The notes: generated from the sequence alone by a model not told the origin. Shown: positions 11,307-25,100, counted from the stretch's first letter. The stretch: 64,000 bases of DNA from Boswellia sacra (GCA_013180625.2 SNVD02001164.1:62001-126000), one strand, 5' to 3'. Numbers and translations are program-made.

Positions 11307-12365
11307 AGGATACCCTCTTTTCTCACGCCCCTACCCAATTTCTTCTCTTGTCGTTTTTCTTGCCAACCCAAATGTATTCCACAACGAGAGCCAGCAACAA
11401 AAGTACAACCATGATCTTGTTAACCTAAGAACCCGTTTTGTTCTAACATCCTTATTTCTTTTCATTGACTTTTTAGTGGTAATTTGTCAGACCGAAAAAA
11501 TCAAATCCCTAACGTAACGTAGACCAAAGAGAAATTTCTGATTGATTAAGGAAAAATAAATTCCGAACTCAAACCAAACCCCTAAAGCTCTAAAAGCAAT
11601 TGAAATTAACAAGAAAACTACAAATAAAGCCTAGATCAAATTGCAAAAGAATTGCTAACTATTAGAAAACGTAACCTTCAGTTGGGACAGACTAGGACAA
11701 TGGTTGGGTGGTGCTATAATGGCAAGGCAGCATGGTAGTTACGTGTTCTGTCGATGAAGGGCCTAGAGGCAAGGACGTGCAAAGATATGAAGGGTCTTCA
11801 GGCAGCTGCGAACAATTAGTGGAAGTGGTGAAGAATGAAGATTGCGAACCAGAGAAGCTGAAAAAAAAAAATTCCGAGAATTTATAGATGTGAGGGTTTT
11901 TAGAGATGAATTTGTATAGCAAACAAAGATAGTTCATTTCAGTTCATAGATACGAACTTGTGGTTGCAGATGGATCCACCAATGATGAAGACGTAGCGGT
12001 TCTTGATTGGGATTTTGAGGGGCTTGGTGAGGATCAGGCAGGGGACGAGGATGGCAAAAAAGAGAAGGAGTGGGCCATCAAGGGAAGAAAACATTGTCAG
12101 CGGGCGCTTTGTTATTTTTTTTAAGTTTTTAAGGGTACACTTGTACTTTAAGTTTATGAAATGGGTTACAATGATGAAAAATAAAATTGGGGTTACATGT
12201 GATGGTGGAGAATGTTTGGGGTTATTTGACGACAATTGGCCAATTTTTGTAAAATTATCCTTTCCTTCTGCATCATTTCTGACTGTTCTCCTTTGCTTTG
12301 CTTTGCTTCGCTTCGCTTCGCGCCGTTGAGCGAGGGCGAAGAAGGGAGCACTGGAAGTGGATTCA
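11307..12365. other. Intergenic/upstream region of the 12.4-kb gene
   Basis: No convincing gene. The overlapping minus-strand frames at 11692-12480 show no recognisable domain and run antisense through the promoter and 5' leader of the next gene, so I treat them as chance. A short pyrimidine repeat of CTTTG and CTTCG units at 12293-12322 lies 45-75 bases before the ATG, probably in the 5' UTR. Confidence 0.5.
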
Positions 12366-14701
12366 ATGAACTCCAAAACCTACATACCCGTCTCTTCTTC
12401 TTCTCAATCTTCCTCCAAACGCCTGTTATTCGACCGCCGTTACGGTTGGGTGTAATCATCTTATCTCTTCCTCTGTCCATTCAATATTCATAGCATAAGA
12501 TGAAACAATTTGTTGTTTAGATTTTGAATTTTGAATTTTTTTTTGGTAGGCTTGATGAATGGAAGGACCCATCTGAAGAAGCTCTCGCTGGAGGCCGAGG
12601 AATGTAGGTTTTCTTTTCTTTGGCTACTTTTATCTCGTGAAGTTAAAACCTTGATGTTTGTTTGCTGAGAAAGAAAAGAAAACTGTGGAAAATATTTTAA
12701 AGTTTGAGTTTTTAGTTTGGAAAATAAGTTGGATAATGTGGGTTTTTTAGTGTTCTAAAGTTTATTTTCTATGTATTGATTGGCTGATTAATATTTTTCT
12801 TGTTGTTTCTGAGAAGGTTTTGTGTCCTGCCTATAGGAAAATCTTTGTTAAAGATGGCTTCACACTCGGTATGTATAGCCTTTTTAATTCTTTTTTTCCT
12901 TTTTTTGGTGCAGATGGGAGGAGTTTAACTTATATATATTGTTGATTATTGAACAGGAAAAGAGTAATTTCTATTCTCCATAAGAGGATTTTAATATTGG
13001 ACCCAATTGAAAATTATGTACTTTTATTAACTCAAATGGGGTTTTGTTACATCTCATTGCAATTTGTCTAAGATTATTTGTTGTTGATAAGATTTGCATG
13101 TTATATGGTAATTAGACTTGAGAGCTCTCTAGATATAGATTTTCGTTAACAGACTGGTCTCGTAGAGAGAAGCCAGCCATGAATTCTATAGCACTTGATT
13201 AATCTATTAAGAAATCAATATTCCCTGCAGAGCTATCTCAAAAGGATTTATTATCCTGTCTCTTAATAGTTACCGTATCCAGTTCAAGCTTCCCATGTGC
13301 TATGACTTTCCACTCATTTGTTAATAATTTAGATTTCATGTTTTTGACAGAATGGAGTTGTTGGATATAATCTTAATTTGAAGTTGTTGTTATTTTCTTT
13401 CATGATTTTTTTTTTTATCTCTTTTACGGGGTGCTGTTTTTAATCTTTATTTAGAATTTATAGTATTGGATTGAGGTTTTAAGTCTTAACATTTAGGTCA
13501 AGCTGTGGGTGCTTCCGAAAGATGGAAATCAATTAATCAAGTAAAGCTGCATAGTCTTTCGTATGTCAACCTTAGACATGGTTTGCTCTCTTAGAACAAA
13601 GATAAAAGATTTAGAAAATAGTTTAAATGCTTCAACTTGAGGTGAGACTGTGAAATCCTTAAGATTGAATCTAGGCAGGGAATTATCTCTGTCCTCCTTG
13701 TTTTAATTAGTTAAAGCATTCATAAATGACCTTTATTTCATCCTTTCTCTTCCTCCTTTTGTCCATTTTCTCTGGTTCCCAGTTGTTTCTTTAACTGAGG
13801 CATGGCTGGTATTTTCATGATTGGTTATGCCAAATATCCAATTGAAAGCGAATGCCTGCTGGCTGTCCATATAGTCGTTTGTGCCATATGTTTAATTTGC
13901 TTGTCAGTGCTACATAGTTTGGTAACAATAGATTCATCATGGTGACCATTTCCATTTTCAATAAATTTAGTCCTTTGTGCACATAAACGTAACTGCCATC
14001 TATTTTTTCTGGAAGAAAACTCATGGTCGCACCTAGATTTGTATTTGTGCCCTTCTGGTTAACATGCATTAAGGCTGTGCTAACCTTGTCTTTTCCAAGA
14101 TTTACTGCTTTGGATTCTGCATTTTATCCCTTTTTGTGTTTACATGATATAATAAGTAACTGTTCATAATATGCCAAGTTGGCAACTATTTCAGAAGCAG
14201 TTTGTCGTCTGAACTCTTGTTTTCTTGCTGATTTTTTTTTTTTAAATTTTTCATGACTCACTTTTCTTCCAAGGCTAATTCCTTCTGTGAAACTATATGC
14301 ATATGAACTTTTCTTATATTTTCTAACTAATCTTTGTGGAGACTTTCCTACTCTTTTTTTGTTTTATGAAAACAGAATTCTTGAATTCTCATTAAGCAAT
14401 ATTACCTACAGATAGAATTTGAATGTTTCTTACGATTGAGAATGAAAAATAACATTTCTTTTACTTGTCTGTGCCTTGTATCTTTTTGCAGATTAACATT
14501 GCAGCGGGCTCTGTAGTTGAAGTTTGTAAAAGGCCAGGCAGCTGCTCCCCTCAGTTGCTGAAGGCTAGTTTTAGTGATTGGCTTCACAACTTCACATCTT
14601 TTGTACGGAAGCCAGAATTCAATTTTCTTGCCCTCAAAGGAAATTCTTCATCAGGTTCTACCAGTTACTCTTCACATCTGCATATTGAAAGCAGAGAATG
14701 A
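12366..14701 (+). CDS. Small plant protein of unknown function, four exons, 133 aa
   Basis: Exons 12366-12451, 12550-12603, 12817-12868 and 14492-14701 sum to 402 bases (133 codons plus TGA). Every join uses GT..AG and keeps frame (phases 2, 2, 0), which strongly supports a real gene. The product starts MNSKTYIPV, then a Ser-rich stretch, then a highly gene-like segment reading RLLFDRRYGW, VLDEWKDPSEEALAGGRGMF and CVLPIGKSLLKMAS across three exons. The C-terminal half (INIAAGSVVEVCKRPG onward) is encoded by exon 4. No signal peptide, membrane span or catalytic motif is visible. I do not recognise a named family, though the central block looks strongly conserved in style. The last exon could instead use a donor at about 14654 and continue elsewhere; the in-frame stop at 14699 is the simplest reading. 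Intron 3 is 1.6 kb. Confidence 0.78.
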
Positions 14702-16136
14702 AAAATGGCTTGAAGTACTAAAATTTGCTCTGTATCTTATCGTTTACATATATACATCTATATACATCTATCAGTAGTTCTGTGATGCAGGCATGTATAT
14801 GTATTTTTTATGGAATGAAACGATAGAAAGTGAACTTCGCTAACCCACCTGCTAGAGTATCATTTCATGCTGGTAATCATGAAATTTATATTATTATCAT
14901 TTTCAGTCCACCATTTATGTTTTCTTTAAAAATTTTGATATTGGGTTATTCTACAGAAGATTATGGACCATTGAATGAGGACTATCCTATTCTTACTCAA
15001 ATTCCCCATCCTTCACAAAAAGGTCTACAAGGATTCAATATCGATATATTTCAGTGTAGAGAAGGTTTCTGAAGTTCTGAATTGACAATATAAAAGAGTC
15101 TATGCCTGTCCATTTTTCTTGTTTATGTTGCATATTATGTAACTTATAATTACAAAGAGACACCATATCCATATATGCAAGATATATCTCTAGCGTATTT
15201 GAGCTCATTCTCATTGGATGAAGAGTATGAAACTTGTAGTAAAAGGGTATCTTCCAGTAGAAAAAATGAAAGAGAGTGGAAATCCTTTCCACTCAATTAT
15301 CAGGGAAGGGACTCTTGAGTGAACGTTAATATATGCTAAACTGTTTTCACCACAGCAGTAATCTTTCTCTCTGTCAAGTGGGCTGGAGCCTGTCCCAAGT
15401 TTATATATTTTGGTACAGTAGAAGACATATGAAATGGGCCTTGCTTCGGCCTACATTTTCGGGCTTAAGGATCATTGTATCGTTTTCAGGTTGCTAGCCC
15501 TAAGCAGGAAGCACAGAAGCACAGTTTCTAAGCTTTGAATAACAAACGCAAGAATAAACAAACAAATTAATTAATACTTGGAGAAATAAACAGCTTGATA
15601 ACAGTTATATGACTAGCAACTATGAGGGCTCATTTAAGAATGGTTCTATTTTCCCAAGTTCATTTATCACCTTTTAGATTCTCGATGGTATAATATACAA
15701 TTAGAAGTGTGAAAAGATAAGATCATAATGATATAATAATCATTTACTACTCTTTCAGAGGATGAGCAAATTTGGGTCCAATCGGAGTGCCCAATCGGAT
15801 TCACTCTACTAATCATCAAAGCAGTCGTTATCCTAATTTGGAAACATGTTTTCCAAGTCAAAATAACAAAGCACTTTTCTAGTTAGCCAAAAGCTATATC
15901 CATCCCTTAGAAGACGTGGCACGATCTAAAGCTCGTTGTAGACAAATTCCATCCAATAACAAGTAAGAAAAACAACAATTTTCTTATCGAAGTCCTGGCC
16001 ATACCCTGACCACCAGTGAAACCTGAAATCCAAAAAGCCTCGGAGCCTTCGAGTTACATTACATGGCACTCTTCCCTCCACAATCCCAGCAAGAGCAGCT
16101 TCTTCTGGTGGCTCAGGCTCAGCCTCTCCTCTCACC
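14702..16136. other. 3' flank and intergenic region between the two host genes
   Basis: Probably the 3' UTR of the upstream gene and the promoter and 5' UTR of the next gene. The candidate frames here (for example 15035-15292 minus, 14830-15072 plus) have no domain or splice support. No repeat or RNA gene seen. Confidence 0.5.
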
Positions 16137-19100
16137 ATGCGGACATTCATCTTGAAGCCACCACTCCCGCCACCACCTTCATCAGCTTCATCACCAACGA
16201 CTTCTACATCACCAACATGCTTTCTCACTCCTTCTTGCAACTCTTTCCTCTACAGCTTCAGACCCCACAAACGCTTTCACTTCGTCAAGCCATGTTCTTC
16301 CTTGAAACAGACCAAGAAGCAGCAGCAGACCCTTCAGAAGACTAATGCTCCCCAGAGCTTGAGGTGGTTCTTGAGCCCCAAGAGTGGCGGTGATAATGAT
16401 GATGATGATAAGGGTAACGGAGAGGGCGGTGAGAATGGGGGACTGCAAGGTGATACTGCTGTTAAAGGTACCCTTTTGGCTGGAGTCTTGCTTGTGGGTG
16501 TTGTTGGTGGGTTCGGCGCTGTTGGGTATTTTTACAAGGACCAGATCAATGCGTTCTTGACCCAGTTTTCCGGGTTTATTGAAGGTAAATTTTTTGACTT
16601 TTGAAGTTTTCTTTGGTAATTTGTTGTTAGGATTGTTCATTGGTATTGAAATTTAGTATTTTTTGTTCGCATTTTGCTTTATTTGAGTTAAGATTTGGGT
16701 TCAATTATATCAATTTCGTTGGATTTTATGAATTTTTTTTAGGTAAGTTATGAGAAGATGAATTTCATGGGTGTTGAAATTGTGAAATTTTTAATGTTGA
16801 ATAGGTGATTCAACTAAAACTGGTATTGGTATTGCTCTGGATATCAATGACTGTTAGTGTGACCTAGCTCATAGTGATATCTAAAATTCTTATTAAAGCA
16901 GAGAAAAAGTAAACTTAGACTGAATGTGATTTTGCACAACAATATCAGATTTTGTAGTTCTGAAGTGTGATTTACATACATATGTACCAATATGATTTTG
17001 TTTTGGGGACTCTTTCACTTTTCAATATGTATGAAATGAGCTCCCCCGAATTTCGATGGAAATCTCCACTATGGAGGGGATCTTCTCGGATATATGCCTC
17101 TGGAACTTCTGTAACTTGGTTCGTTGTGGCCCTTGGTGTATGCCTGCTTCTTTTGGAGAGAAATTTAATTCTCACTTGGTTGTTTTTAACAAAGAGGGAT
17201 TTTGCTTTCCCATTTTATGCTATACTTCTCTTTAAATCAACAGGTTATGGCCCAGCTGGATATGCTTTGTTTGTGGCTGTGTATGCAGGATTGGAGGTAT
17301 CCATTTGATGCTTTTCATTCCTATAATATACATCTTTTTTCTTGTCATATGTGTGTAATACCGTGTGATATACGGGGGTTAATGTACTATCTATTTCCTA
17401 TTCCTTATGTTTAAAACCAGCATGTTTTCCTTTTCTTTGCTCGCACTGATTTTGAATAAGGTATGATCTTCTAGATCCTCGCAATTCCTGCCATCCCATT
17501 GACCATGTCAGCTGGACTTCTTTTTGGTTCTGTTATTGGCACCATCATAGTTTCCATCAGTGGAACGGTGAGTTGACTGTTTCACCCATATGAATAAGAG
17601 AACAATGACCACATGTTTTGAATATTGTTCTTATAATCCATATTAGGTGGCGGCAAGTATTGCTTTTTTGATTGCTAGATATTTTGCTCGTGAGAGAATT
17701 CTTAAGCTAGTTGAAGGAAACAAAAAATTTCTTGCAATTGACAAAGCAATTGGAGAAAATGGCTTCAGGGTTGTAACGCTTCTTCGTTTAAGTCCTTTGC
17801 TTCCATTTTCTCTTGGGAATTACTTGTATGGCCTGACATCTGTGAAGTTCGTGCCATATGTTCTGGGAAGGTCTGTTTATTGTTTACCCAATTTTAACAG
17901 TTATATTGTTACCTTTATTGTCATTGTTTGATACGTGTTCATTCTTTTCATGTAATGCCACTGTTTGATGCCTGTTCACCAATTTCCCTTTCTATGATTA
18001 GTTGCAATGTCTTGTCCATTATCTCTCCTGTTTACATGCAGTTATTCTATGCAAATAATTTCTTTGCTCTTACTTGAAGTTTGTGGATATGCCATAGTAG
18101 CTATATTACTGGCATGGAAATGCTAGAATGCTAATTGTAATAATAATAGATTAGGGGCTCTTGTTGTCATGACTTCTCTCTTCCTCCTCTCTCCCTCTGA
18201 AACAAAATTCAGGTGGTAGTTTATATTTGCGGTTAAACTTGTTATCAGAATGCAGAATGCTGTTGTTTTACCTTTGGCTGGTTTTTTTCATACAGATATT
18301 TTTCATTCTTTGTTACTAGCTTTTAATCTAAAATTATCATGTCCAATATTAAAACAAATTCCAATTTTAAAATTTATCTTGACTATTTTAGAACAGAGTT
18401 TTCTTTTATCATGAATGTAAAGAAAAATTTTCTTAGCAACCTCCATCTATTGTAACAAAGCCCCTGAAATATAAGAAGATTGATATTTTGAAAATGAATT
18501 ATATAAATATATTCAATAGGTTTATTTAATTAAGACCCTTGTTAAACTTTACATCTAAACTTGTAGAACAAAAAATCAAAGCTATTGTAACTCGCCATCC
18601 TTGTTCTGATCTAATTTCAAGTAATAATTGCTTTTGCAGTTGGTTGGGGATGCTTCCTGGAACGTGGGCATATGTGAGTGCTGGAGCATTTGGGCGGGCA
18701 ATTATTGTGAGTTTCTCTATTTACTTTATTCTATTGTTGTGCATTTTAAGTTTCTCTTTCTCCCTCCTGTCTCTTTCCCTTTCTCTTTCTCTTGTCTGGC
18801 AACTGTTGTGAGACTCTCAATCTTTGCTTTTTCCTCACAAAATCATACTCAGAGGGTTAAGGGGTGAAATGAAGACTTTATCCTTGTGTACATGACTTAT
18901 CCCTCCATAATCATTCCGTTGAAATCTCTTGCTGGACTTAGATTGACAACTTGAGGTCTATGAAGTCATGTATCATCAACAAGATTTTGGTTAGATGTCA
19001 TAAAATTGCCGACTTAAGGTGTTTAATTGACTATAATTTCTTTCTTTGAAATTTCCAGCAAGAAGACTCTGAAATTGGTTTGGCTGGAGGAAATAGCCAG

Positions 19101-22100
19101 CTATTGACTCTTGGCCTGGGACTATTGTTCACGGCCATAGCTGCAGCTTATGTGACACAACTTGCAAAGGTAAATTTTGAGCTCAGCTTAGAGAAAAATT
19201 TGTGTTATTGCCAATGTTATGCAAATCAGTGCAAATACTGTTGGATATGTGAACAGAAAAATAAAACAAGAATGGGAAGTGAGTGGAGTGTAAAAGTGAA
19301 GTGAGGAAGGCATTAACTTTATTTGGCCTTTTGTATCTTTTACAAGCACATTAACACCCTATTATTTGAGCTCGTTGCCAAAATGAGTACTAGTAAGAAG
19401 TGGTGGGTAAAAGAATTGTGATGAGTCAAAATATTAACTACCTTTATGATAGATCCAAAGTTCACCACACGCTTCACACATAAGTGATAACAGATTTTGG
19501 GAGGTTGACGGTAAAAGAATAGATTAGAGTTTGTTTTGTAGAAACAATTTGGAAGAAAATGTTAATAGATTGGATAGGTAGCAGGATATTCAAGAGTCCT
19601 GCCAGCTTTCCCCGGAGACAAAAATCTCTCCAAAATTCACAAATAGATCATGTTCTCCTCTCTCAATTGTTTCCCCCTTCTTATTCTCTAAGTAACTCCG
19701 CACATTTCCCTAGGAAAGATAACTAATTTTCACTACCCCAAGCATAACAGAAAAAATAAAGAGACATAAGGACAATTCCCAACTCTACCCTCACTCCTTC
19801 TTACTCTATTGGCGCCTAACATAGGTGAACCTTATTGAAGGCCTATCATTAACCCTTGCCCAAGCATTCACTTGTCCTCAAGGTGAAAATTAGGGAATTG
19901 GCGCTTAATCAAGTCAAAGTGCTCCCATGTGGCGTCAAAATCTCGTAGATTATTCCATTTAACTAGCACTCCCGTAGCTACTCTAGATCCCTCTGATTTT
20001 TGGCGTACACTAATTATATTTTCAGGCTCAACTTCCAACTCTATGGTAGCACTGAGTTGAATAGGTAGTAGAGGTGAGGCTGGAGAATTTGCTATCATTT
20101 TCTTCAATTGGGAAACATGGAAAACCGGATGCCCAGCAGAACCATAATTTTAACTTGTGTGCCACCTGGCCAACTTTGCTTTCTATCAGAAAAGGTCTAT
20201 AGTATCTTGGACTCAACATTTCATTTCTTGTCCTAGCTAGAGATTGTTGCCTATAAGGTTGTAGTTTGAGATAGACTGGGTCTCCTTCTTATAATTGTAC
20301 TTCTCGATTCTTCTTATCTGCCACTACTCTTATTTTATCTTGAGCTGTCTTTAGATTCTGTTTAAGCTCATCTATGATAGCATCTCTTTCTGTAAGTAAT
20401 TGTTCCACTGTTGAAACACCAATAGAATTCTGACCATATTGAACCAATGGGGGAGGGTCTCTTCCATAAAGAATCTTGAAAGGGGAGGACTTCGCTGAGG
20501 TATGGTAAGTAGTATTGTACCAGTACTCAGCCCACGGAAGCCACTTTACCCACTATTTTGGCTTCCCCCCCCCCCGGTAAACACTGTAAATAGGTTTCAA
20601 GACAGCTGCTCACCACTTCCGATTGGCCATCGATTTGTGGTGATAGGCTGTACTATGCTTCAGTTGGGTGCCCTGCATTTAAACAATTTAGTCCAAAACA
20701 AACAGAGGAAGACGCGATCTCTGTGAGTGATGATGGAGCGTGGAATTCCATGTAGTTTAATAACTTATTTAATAAAGAGTGCAGCCACCATTTGAGTGTT
20801 AAACGGATGTTTTAGAGGCAGGAAATGCCCATATTTGCTCAATCTGTTGACAACCACCAGGATAGTATCATAACCCTCAGATTTAGGCAACCGTTTAATG
20901 AAATCCATAGAGATATCTTCCCAAACTTGATTAGGAATGGGTATAGGCTGTAGTAGACCTACCGGAGAGGGTGCCAAGTACTTGTTTTGCTGACAAATGC
21001 CACGAGATTCAACATAAGCTTTTATTTCTTTCTTTATTCTAGGCCAAAAAAATTCCTTAGAAATGCGCTGGATGGTATTTAGCAATCTTGAGTGTCCTCC
21101 CATACGGCTGTCATGGAACTCTTTGAGCAATCTAGGAATCACCGTAGACTTTTTGCTTAGAACTATTCTGCCCTTATACAAAAGCCTTCCTTGAACTACA
21201 GCATGACCATCATGGCTAGCATTTCTTGCTGCAATGTCTTCCTTCAATTTCCTCAACTCTTCATCCTCTGCCAATTCTCTTGCTAGGATGTCATAATCAA
21301 AAGAAGGTGAAATTGGTAGAGCATTGAAATTCGGATGCGTGGACAAAGCATCTGCTGCTTTGTTTTCCAGATCAAGTTTGTATTGGATTTCAAAATCGAA
21401 GCCCAATAATTTTGCTAGCCATTTTTGATGCTCCCCACTTACTAGTCGTTACTCCAAGGGAAATTTTAGACTTTTTTGGTCAGTTCGCACTACAAATCTC
21501 CTCCCTAAAAGACAGGGTCGCCACTTTTGAACTGCCATTACTATGACAATTAGCTCCCTCTTGTAAACTGACTTCAACCTTTGATTTGGAGGAAGCATAC
21601 GACTGTAATAGGTTACTGTTCTGTTTTCTTGCATTAACATAGCACTAATCCCCATTCCTGAAACATCGGTATCTATACAGAAAGGTTTAGAAAAATCGAG
21701 TAATGCCAAAATGGGGATTGTAGTCATAGCCCTTTGTAACTTGTAAAAAGCCTCATTAGCCTTTTCATTCCAATCGAAGGCATCTTTCTTAAGTTGCTCA
21801 GTTAGCGGGAAAGCCAAAGTACCGTAACCAGCAACAAATTTTCTGTAGTAACCTGCCAACCCGAGAAATCCCCTTAACTCTTTCAAAGTTTTTAGAACAG
21901 GCCACTGCATTATGGCTTAAGTTTTAGAACTGTCAATAGTCACCCCATCAGCAGAAATTATATGACCCAAATACTCCAAACTGGTTGGAGCAAACAAACA
22001 CTTTATTTTATTAGCATACAGTTGTTGATCCACGAGTGTTTGTTTTCAAAACAATTGTCAAGTGTTGTAAATGCTCCTCCAAATTCTGACTATACACTAG

Positions 22101-25100
22101 AATATCATCAAAGAAGACCAGAACAAACCGTCTCAAATACTTTCTAAATATTTCATTCATCAAAGCCTGAGATGTTAACGGGGCATTATTGAGGCTGAAA
22201 GGCATTACCAAGAATTCGTAGTGCCCATCATGTGTTCTGAAAGCTGTTTTATGTACATCTTCATTTTTGACCCGTATTTGGTGATAGCCTGATTTGAGAT
22301 CCAACTTGGAGAAAGCACAAGCTCCATGTAACTTATCCAGGAGTTCATCAATTACTGGAATAGGATACTTGTTTGGAATGTTGGCTTCATTTAGTGCCTG
22401 GTAATCTACACAAAACTGCCAACTGCCGTCCTTTTTCTTCACCAATAAAACGAGGCTAGAAAATGGGCTGCTCCTTTCTTTAATGATAGCAGCAGCTAGC
22501 ATCTCCTAGTCCAGTTTCTCTATCTCATCCTTTTGTATCTGCGGGTATCGATAGGGTTGTACATTAATTGGTTTGCTTCCTTCCTTAAGAACAATAGCAT
22601 GTTCTCTTCCCCTTGGACGAGGTAAACTAGGTGGCATTGAAAACACTTCTTGAAACTCAAGGAGGATATCCTCTATTGTCTTAGGTGTTGCACCAGTAGC
22701 AGAATTCGTTATTAAGGAAAGGGTAATAGCCCTTGTCCACCAGCTTGCACTGCCTTTATAGGATTCTTTAAGTTCACTTGAGTCCCACATAGACTAGGAT
22801 CTCCTTGAAGAACCACTGCAACCCCATTCATTCTAAATTCCATGGTTAACTCTTTACAATTAAATTTAATTTCCCCTAAGGTCTGAAGCCGCATCATTCC
22901 TAGTACCACATCCGATCCCCCCAATCCAAAGGAAGGAAATCTTCCATCACTTCCACCCGTTGAATTGACAAGATCACTCCCTTACACACCCTTGCCCCCA
23001 CCTCCATACTTTTCTGTGTTGTCCACCAGTAACTCTAGTTTTTTAACCAAAGCTTGTGAGTAGCTCCAAGATCAATTAAGACAATCACCTCCTCACCTCT
23101 AACCATTCCCTGTAGTTTAATGGTTTTGGGAGAAGTCAATCTCACAACTGAGTTCATGGAGAGTTCCACCACTCCCTGATCAATTTGCATTTTTTTGTTA
23201 TCCACACATTGAAGGTTCTCCTCTTCGGGCTGAAGTTCCACTTCTTCCTAAACCACCAGAACTTGGAACTCTTTGATTCTGCATCTGTGTCCATGTGAAA
23301 ATTTTTCATCACAATGATAACAGAGGCCTTTGTCCCTCTTCCTCTGTAATTTTGTATTGGTTAGTCTCTTGAATGGGTGTTCCAGAGTTGGCTTGGTTTG
23401 GTTGCTCATGGTTGAAGGAATTGTAGAAGTTAAAGTGCCGTGGGCTTTCAGGTTTTGGGTTGGATTCATGGTTACACCTTTTCCAGAATTAAAATTGGCT
23501 CCTGATTTAATTTGCTTCAAGGCCAGGTTACGTTCTTCTACTTCCTAGGCCACTTCCAACCTTCGGGCCAGCCCACTGGGTTGCATCAACCTCACTTCAG
23601 CCCTAACATCTGGGTTCAGCCCATTGACAAAAGCCCCCTCTAATATATCATCTGACACATCGGGAAGAGATGCAGCCATCGTCTTGAACTGTCGGCGATA
23701 ATCTCTAACCGTGCCGCCTTGCTTCAATGCCAGAAATCTCTCAAAGTTCATTCTGTCTTGCGTCGATCGAAATCTGTTCAGCAGCAGCACTTTCATCTCC
23801 TCCCAGCTGCGTTTCGGATGATGACGATCTTCCCACTGAAACCAGGCTAATGCCTCCCGTTTGAAACACACAACAGCTGCCTTGTTCTTTTCCGCCTTTG
23901 ACATGCGATTCAACGTGAAGTAACGCTCTGCCTGAAAGGTCCACCCATCTAGGTTGCTACCATCGAACAATGGCATCTCTAATTGACAAGGCCGACCCTC
24001 ATACCGTCTATCAAAATCGCGAGGGTTTCCCCCTCCCTCGAGGCCACCATGACTGCTCCCATTGGAATTTCCTTCAGGAGGACTTGTTGTATGTGATGAA
24101 CCACCAAGTCTGGGCGCCAATCGCTCTAGTTTCTTCAAGACCACTGACAGATTCTTTTCTAGGGCTGGAAGCCTCTGAAGGTTTGACTTGACTGTTTCCA
24201 TTTCTTTCCTAAGCTCCTCCTGCACTGACTCCATTCTTTCCTCCACAGAGTCCAGCCTAGAAGTGGCTGTATTTTTTCCTGCCATTCCAGATGGTTGTTT
24301 CACGGCTTTGATACCTAAATTGATAGATCCAAACTTCATCACGCACGCTTCACAAATTAGTGATAACAGATTTTGGGAGTTTGACGGTTAAAAAATAGAT
24401 TGGAGTTTGTTTTGTAGAAACAATTTGGAAGAAAATGTTAATAGATTGGATAGGTAGCAGGATATTCGAGTCCTGCCAGCTCTCCCTAGAGACAGAAATC
24501 TTTCCAAAATTCACAAATAGATCATGTTCTCCTCTCTCCTTGTTTCCCCCTTCTTATTCTCTAAGTAATTCCACACATTTCCCTAGGAAAGATAACTAAT
24601 TTTCACTACCCCAAGCATAACAGAAAAAAATAAACAAACATAAGGACAATTCCCAACTCCACCCTCACTCCTTACTCTGTTGGCACCTAACATAGGTGAA
24701 CCTGATTGGAAGCCTATCACTTTATAAGTTTTGATTTTGGTAAGATAATTATATTTTACTTTACTAAGAAAAAGCCCCATAAAATAAAAACTAAGCAAAA
24801 AATTGTAATTATGATGAATCATAAAGTGACATTGGATGTGCTTGAACTCTTTGTTAAAAAACTAGACAAGGAAACCCAAAGTGATAAAATCTAGTTGAAG
24901 GTGAAATACATATATATATATATATAAAATGCACTATGTCCCGCATAACAGTTTGTAAAAGTCAGAATCTTCCTTATAAAAACTTCCCCTCATTATGGCA
25001 TAAAATTAAAGGCACTTAGTATCTGAGTTGCCTGCTGAGCTATTATATACCAATGTCATGTATCTTTTTTTGCAAATGTTGATGTTGATAATGTACTTAT

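Larger units (their letters stand above)
19447..24719 (-). mobile_element. Full-length chromovirus (Ty3/gypsy) LTR retrotransposon inserted in an intron
   Basis: The 5273-bp element is bounded by two LTRs that both begin TGATAGATCC and end CCTATCA on the + strand, with a perfect 5-bp target duplication CTTTA (19442-19446 and 24720-24724). Transcription orientation is minus, opposite to the host gene. Order on the minus strand is 5' LTR, primer-binding site, gag, protease, reverse transcriptase, RNase H, integrase, chromodomain, 3' LTR, which is the chromovirus order. The compact size, ~400-bp LTRs and initiator-Met primer site suggest the Reina-type branch (inference). Coding regions carry several stops, frameshifts and lost active-site residues, so it is dead. 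Confidence 0.95.

Noticed and set aside
11692..12480. Several 80-145 codon minus-strand frames that could be a gene divergent from the 12.4-kb gene
   Set aside because: No domain, no splice or start context, and they overlap the leader and first exon of the supported + strand gene.
16209..16640. 143-codon minus-strand frame and a 104-codon frame at 15926-16240
   Set aside because: They are antisense shadows of exon 1 of the VTT gene, whose translation is clearly the coding one.
18539..18867. Plus-strand frames around exon 5 of the VTT gene extending beyond the donor
   Set aside because: Only 18640-18706 fits the conserved VTT sequence; the extensions run into a (TC)-rich intron.
20502..20726. 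Plus-strand 74-codon frame
   Set aside because: It lies antisense within the integrase region of the retrotransposon and includes the C-run.
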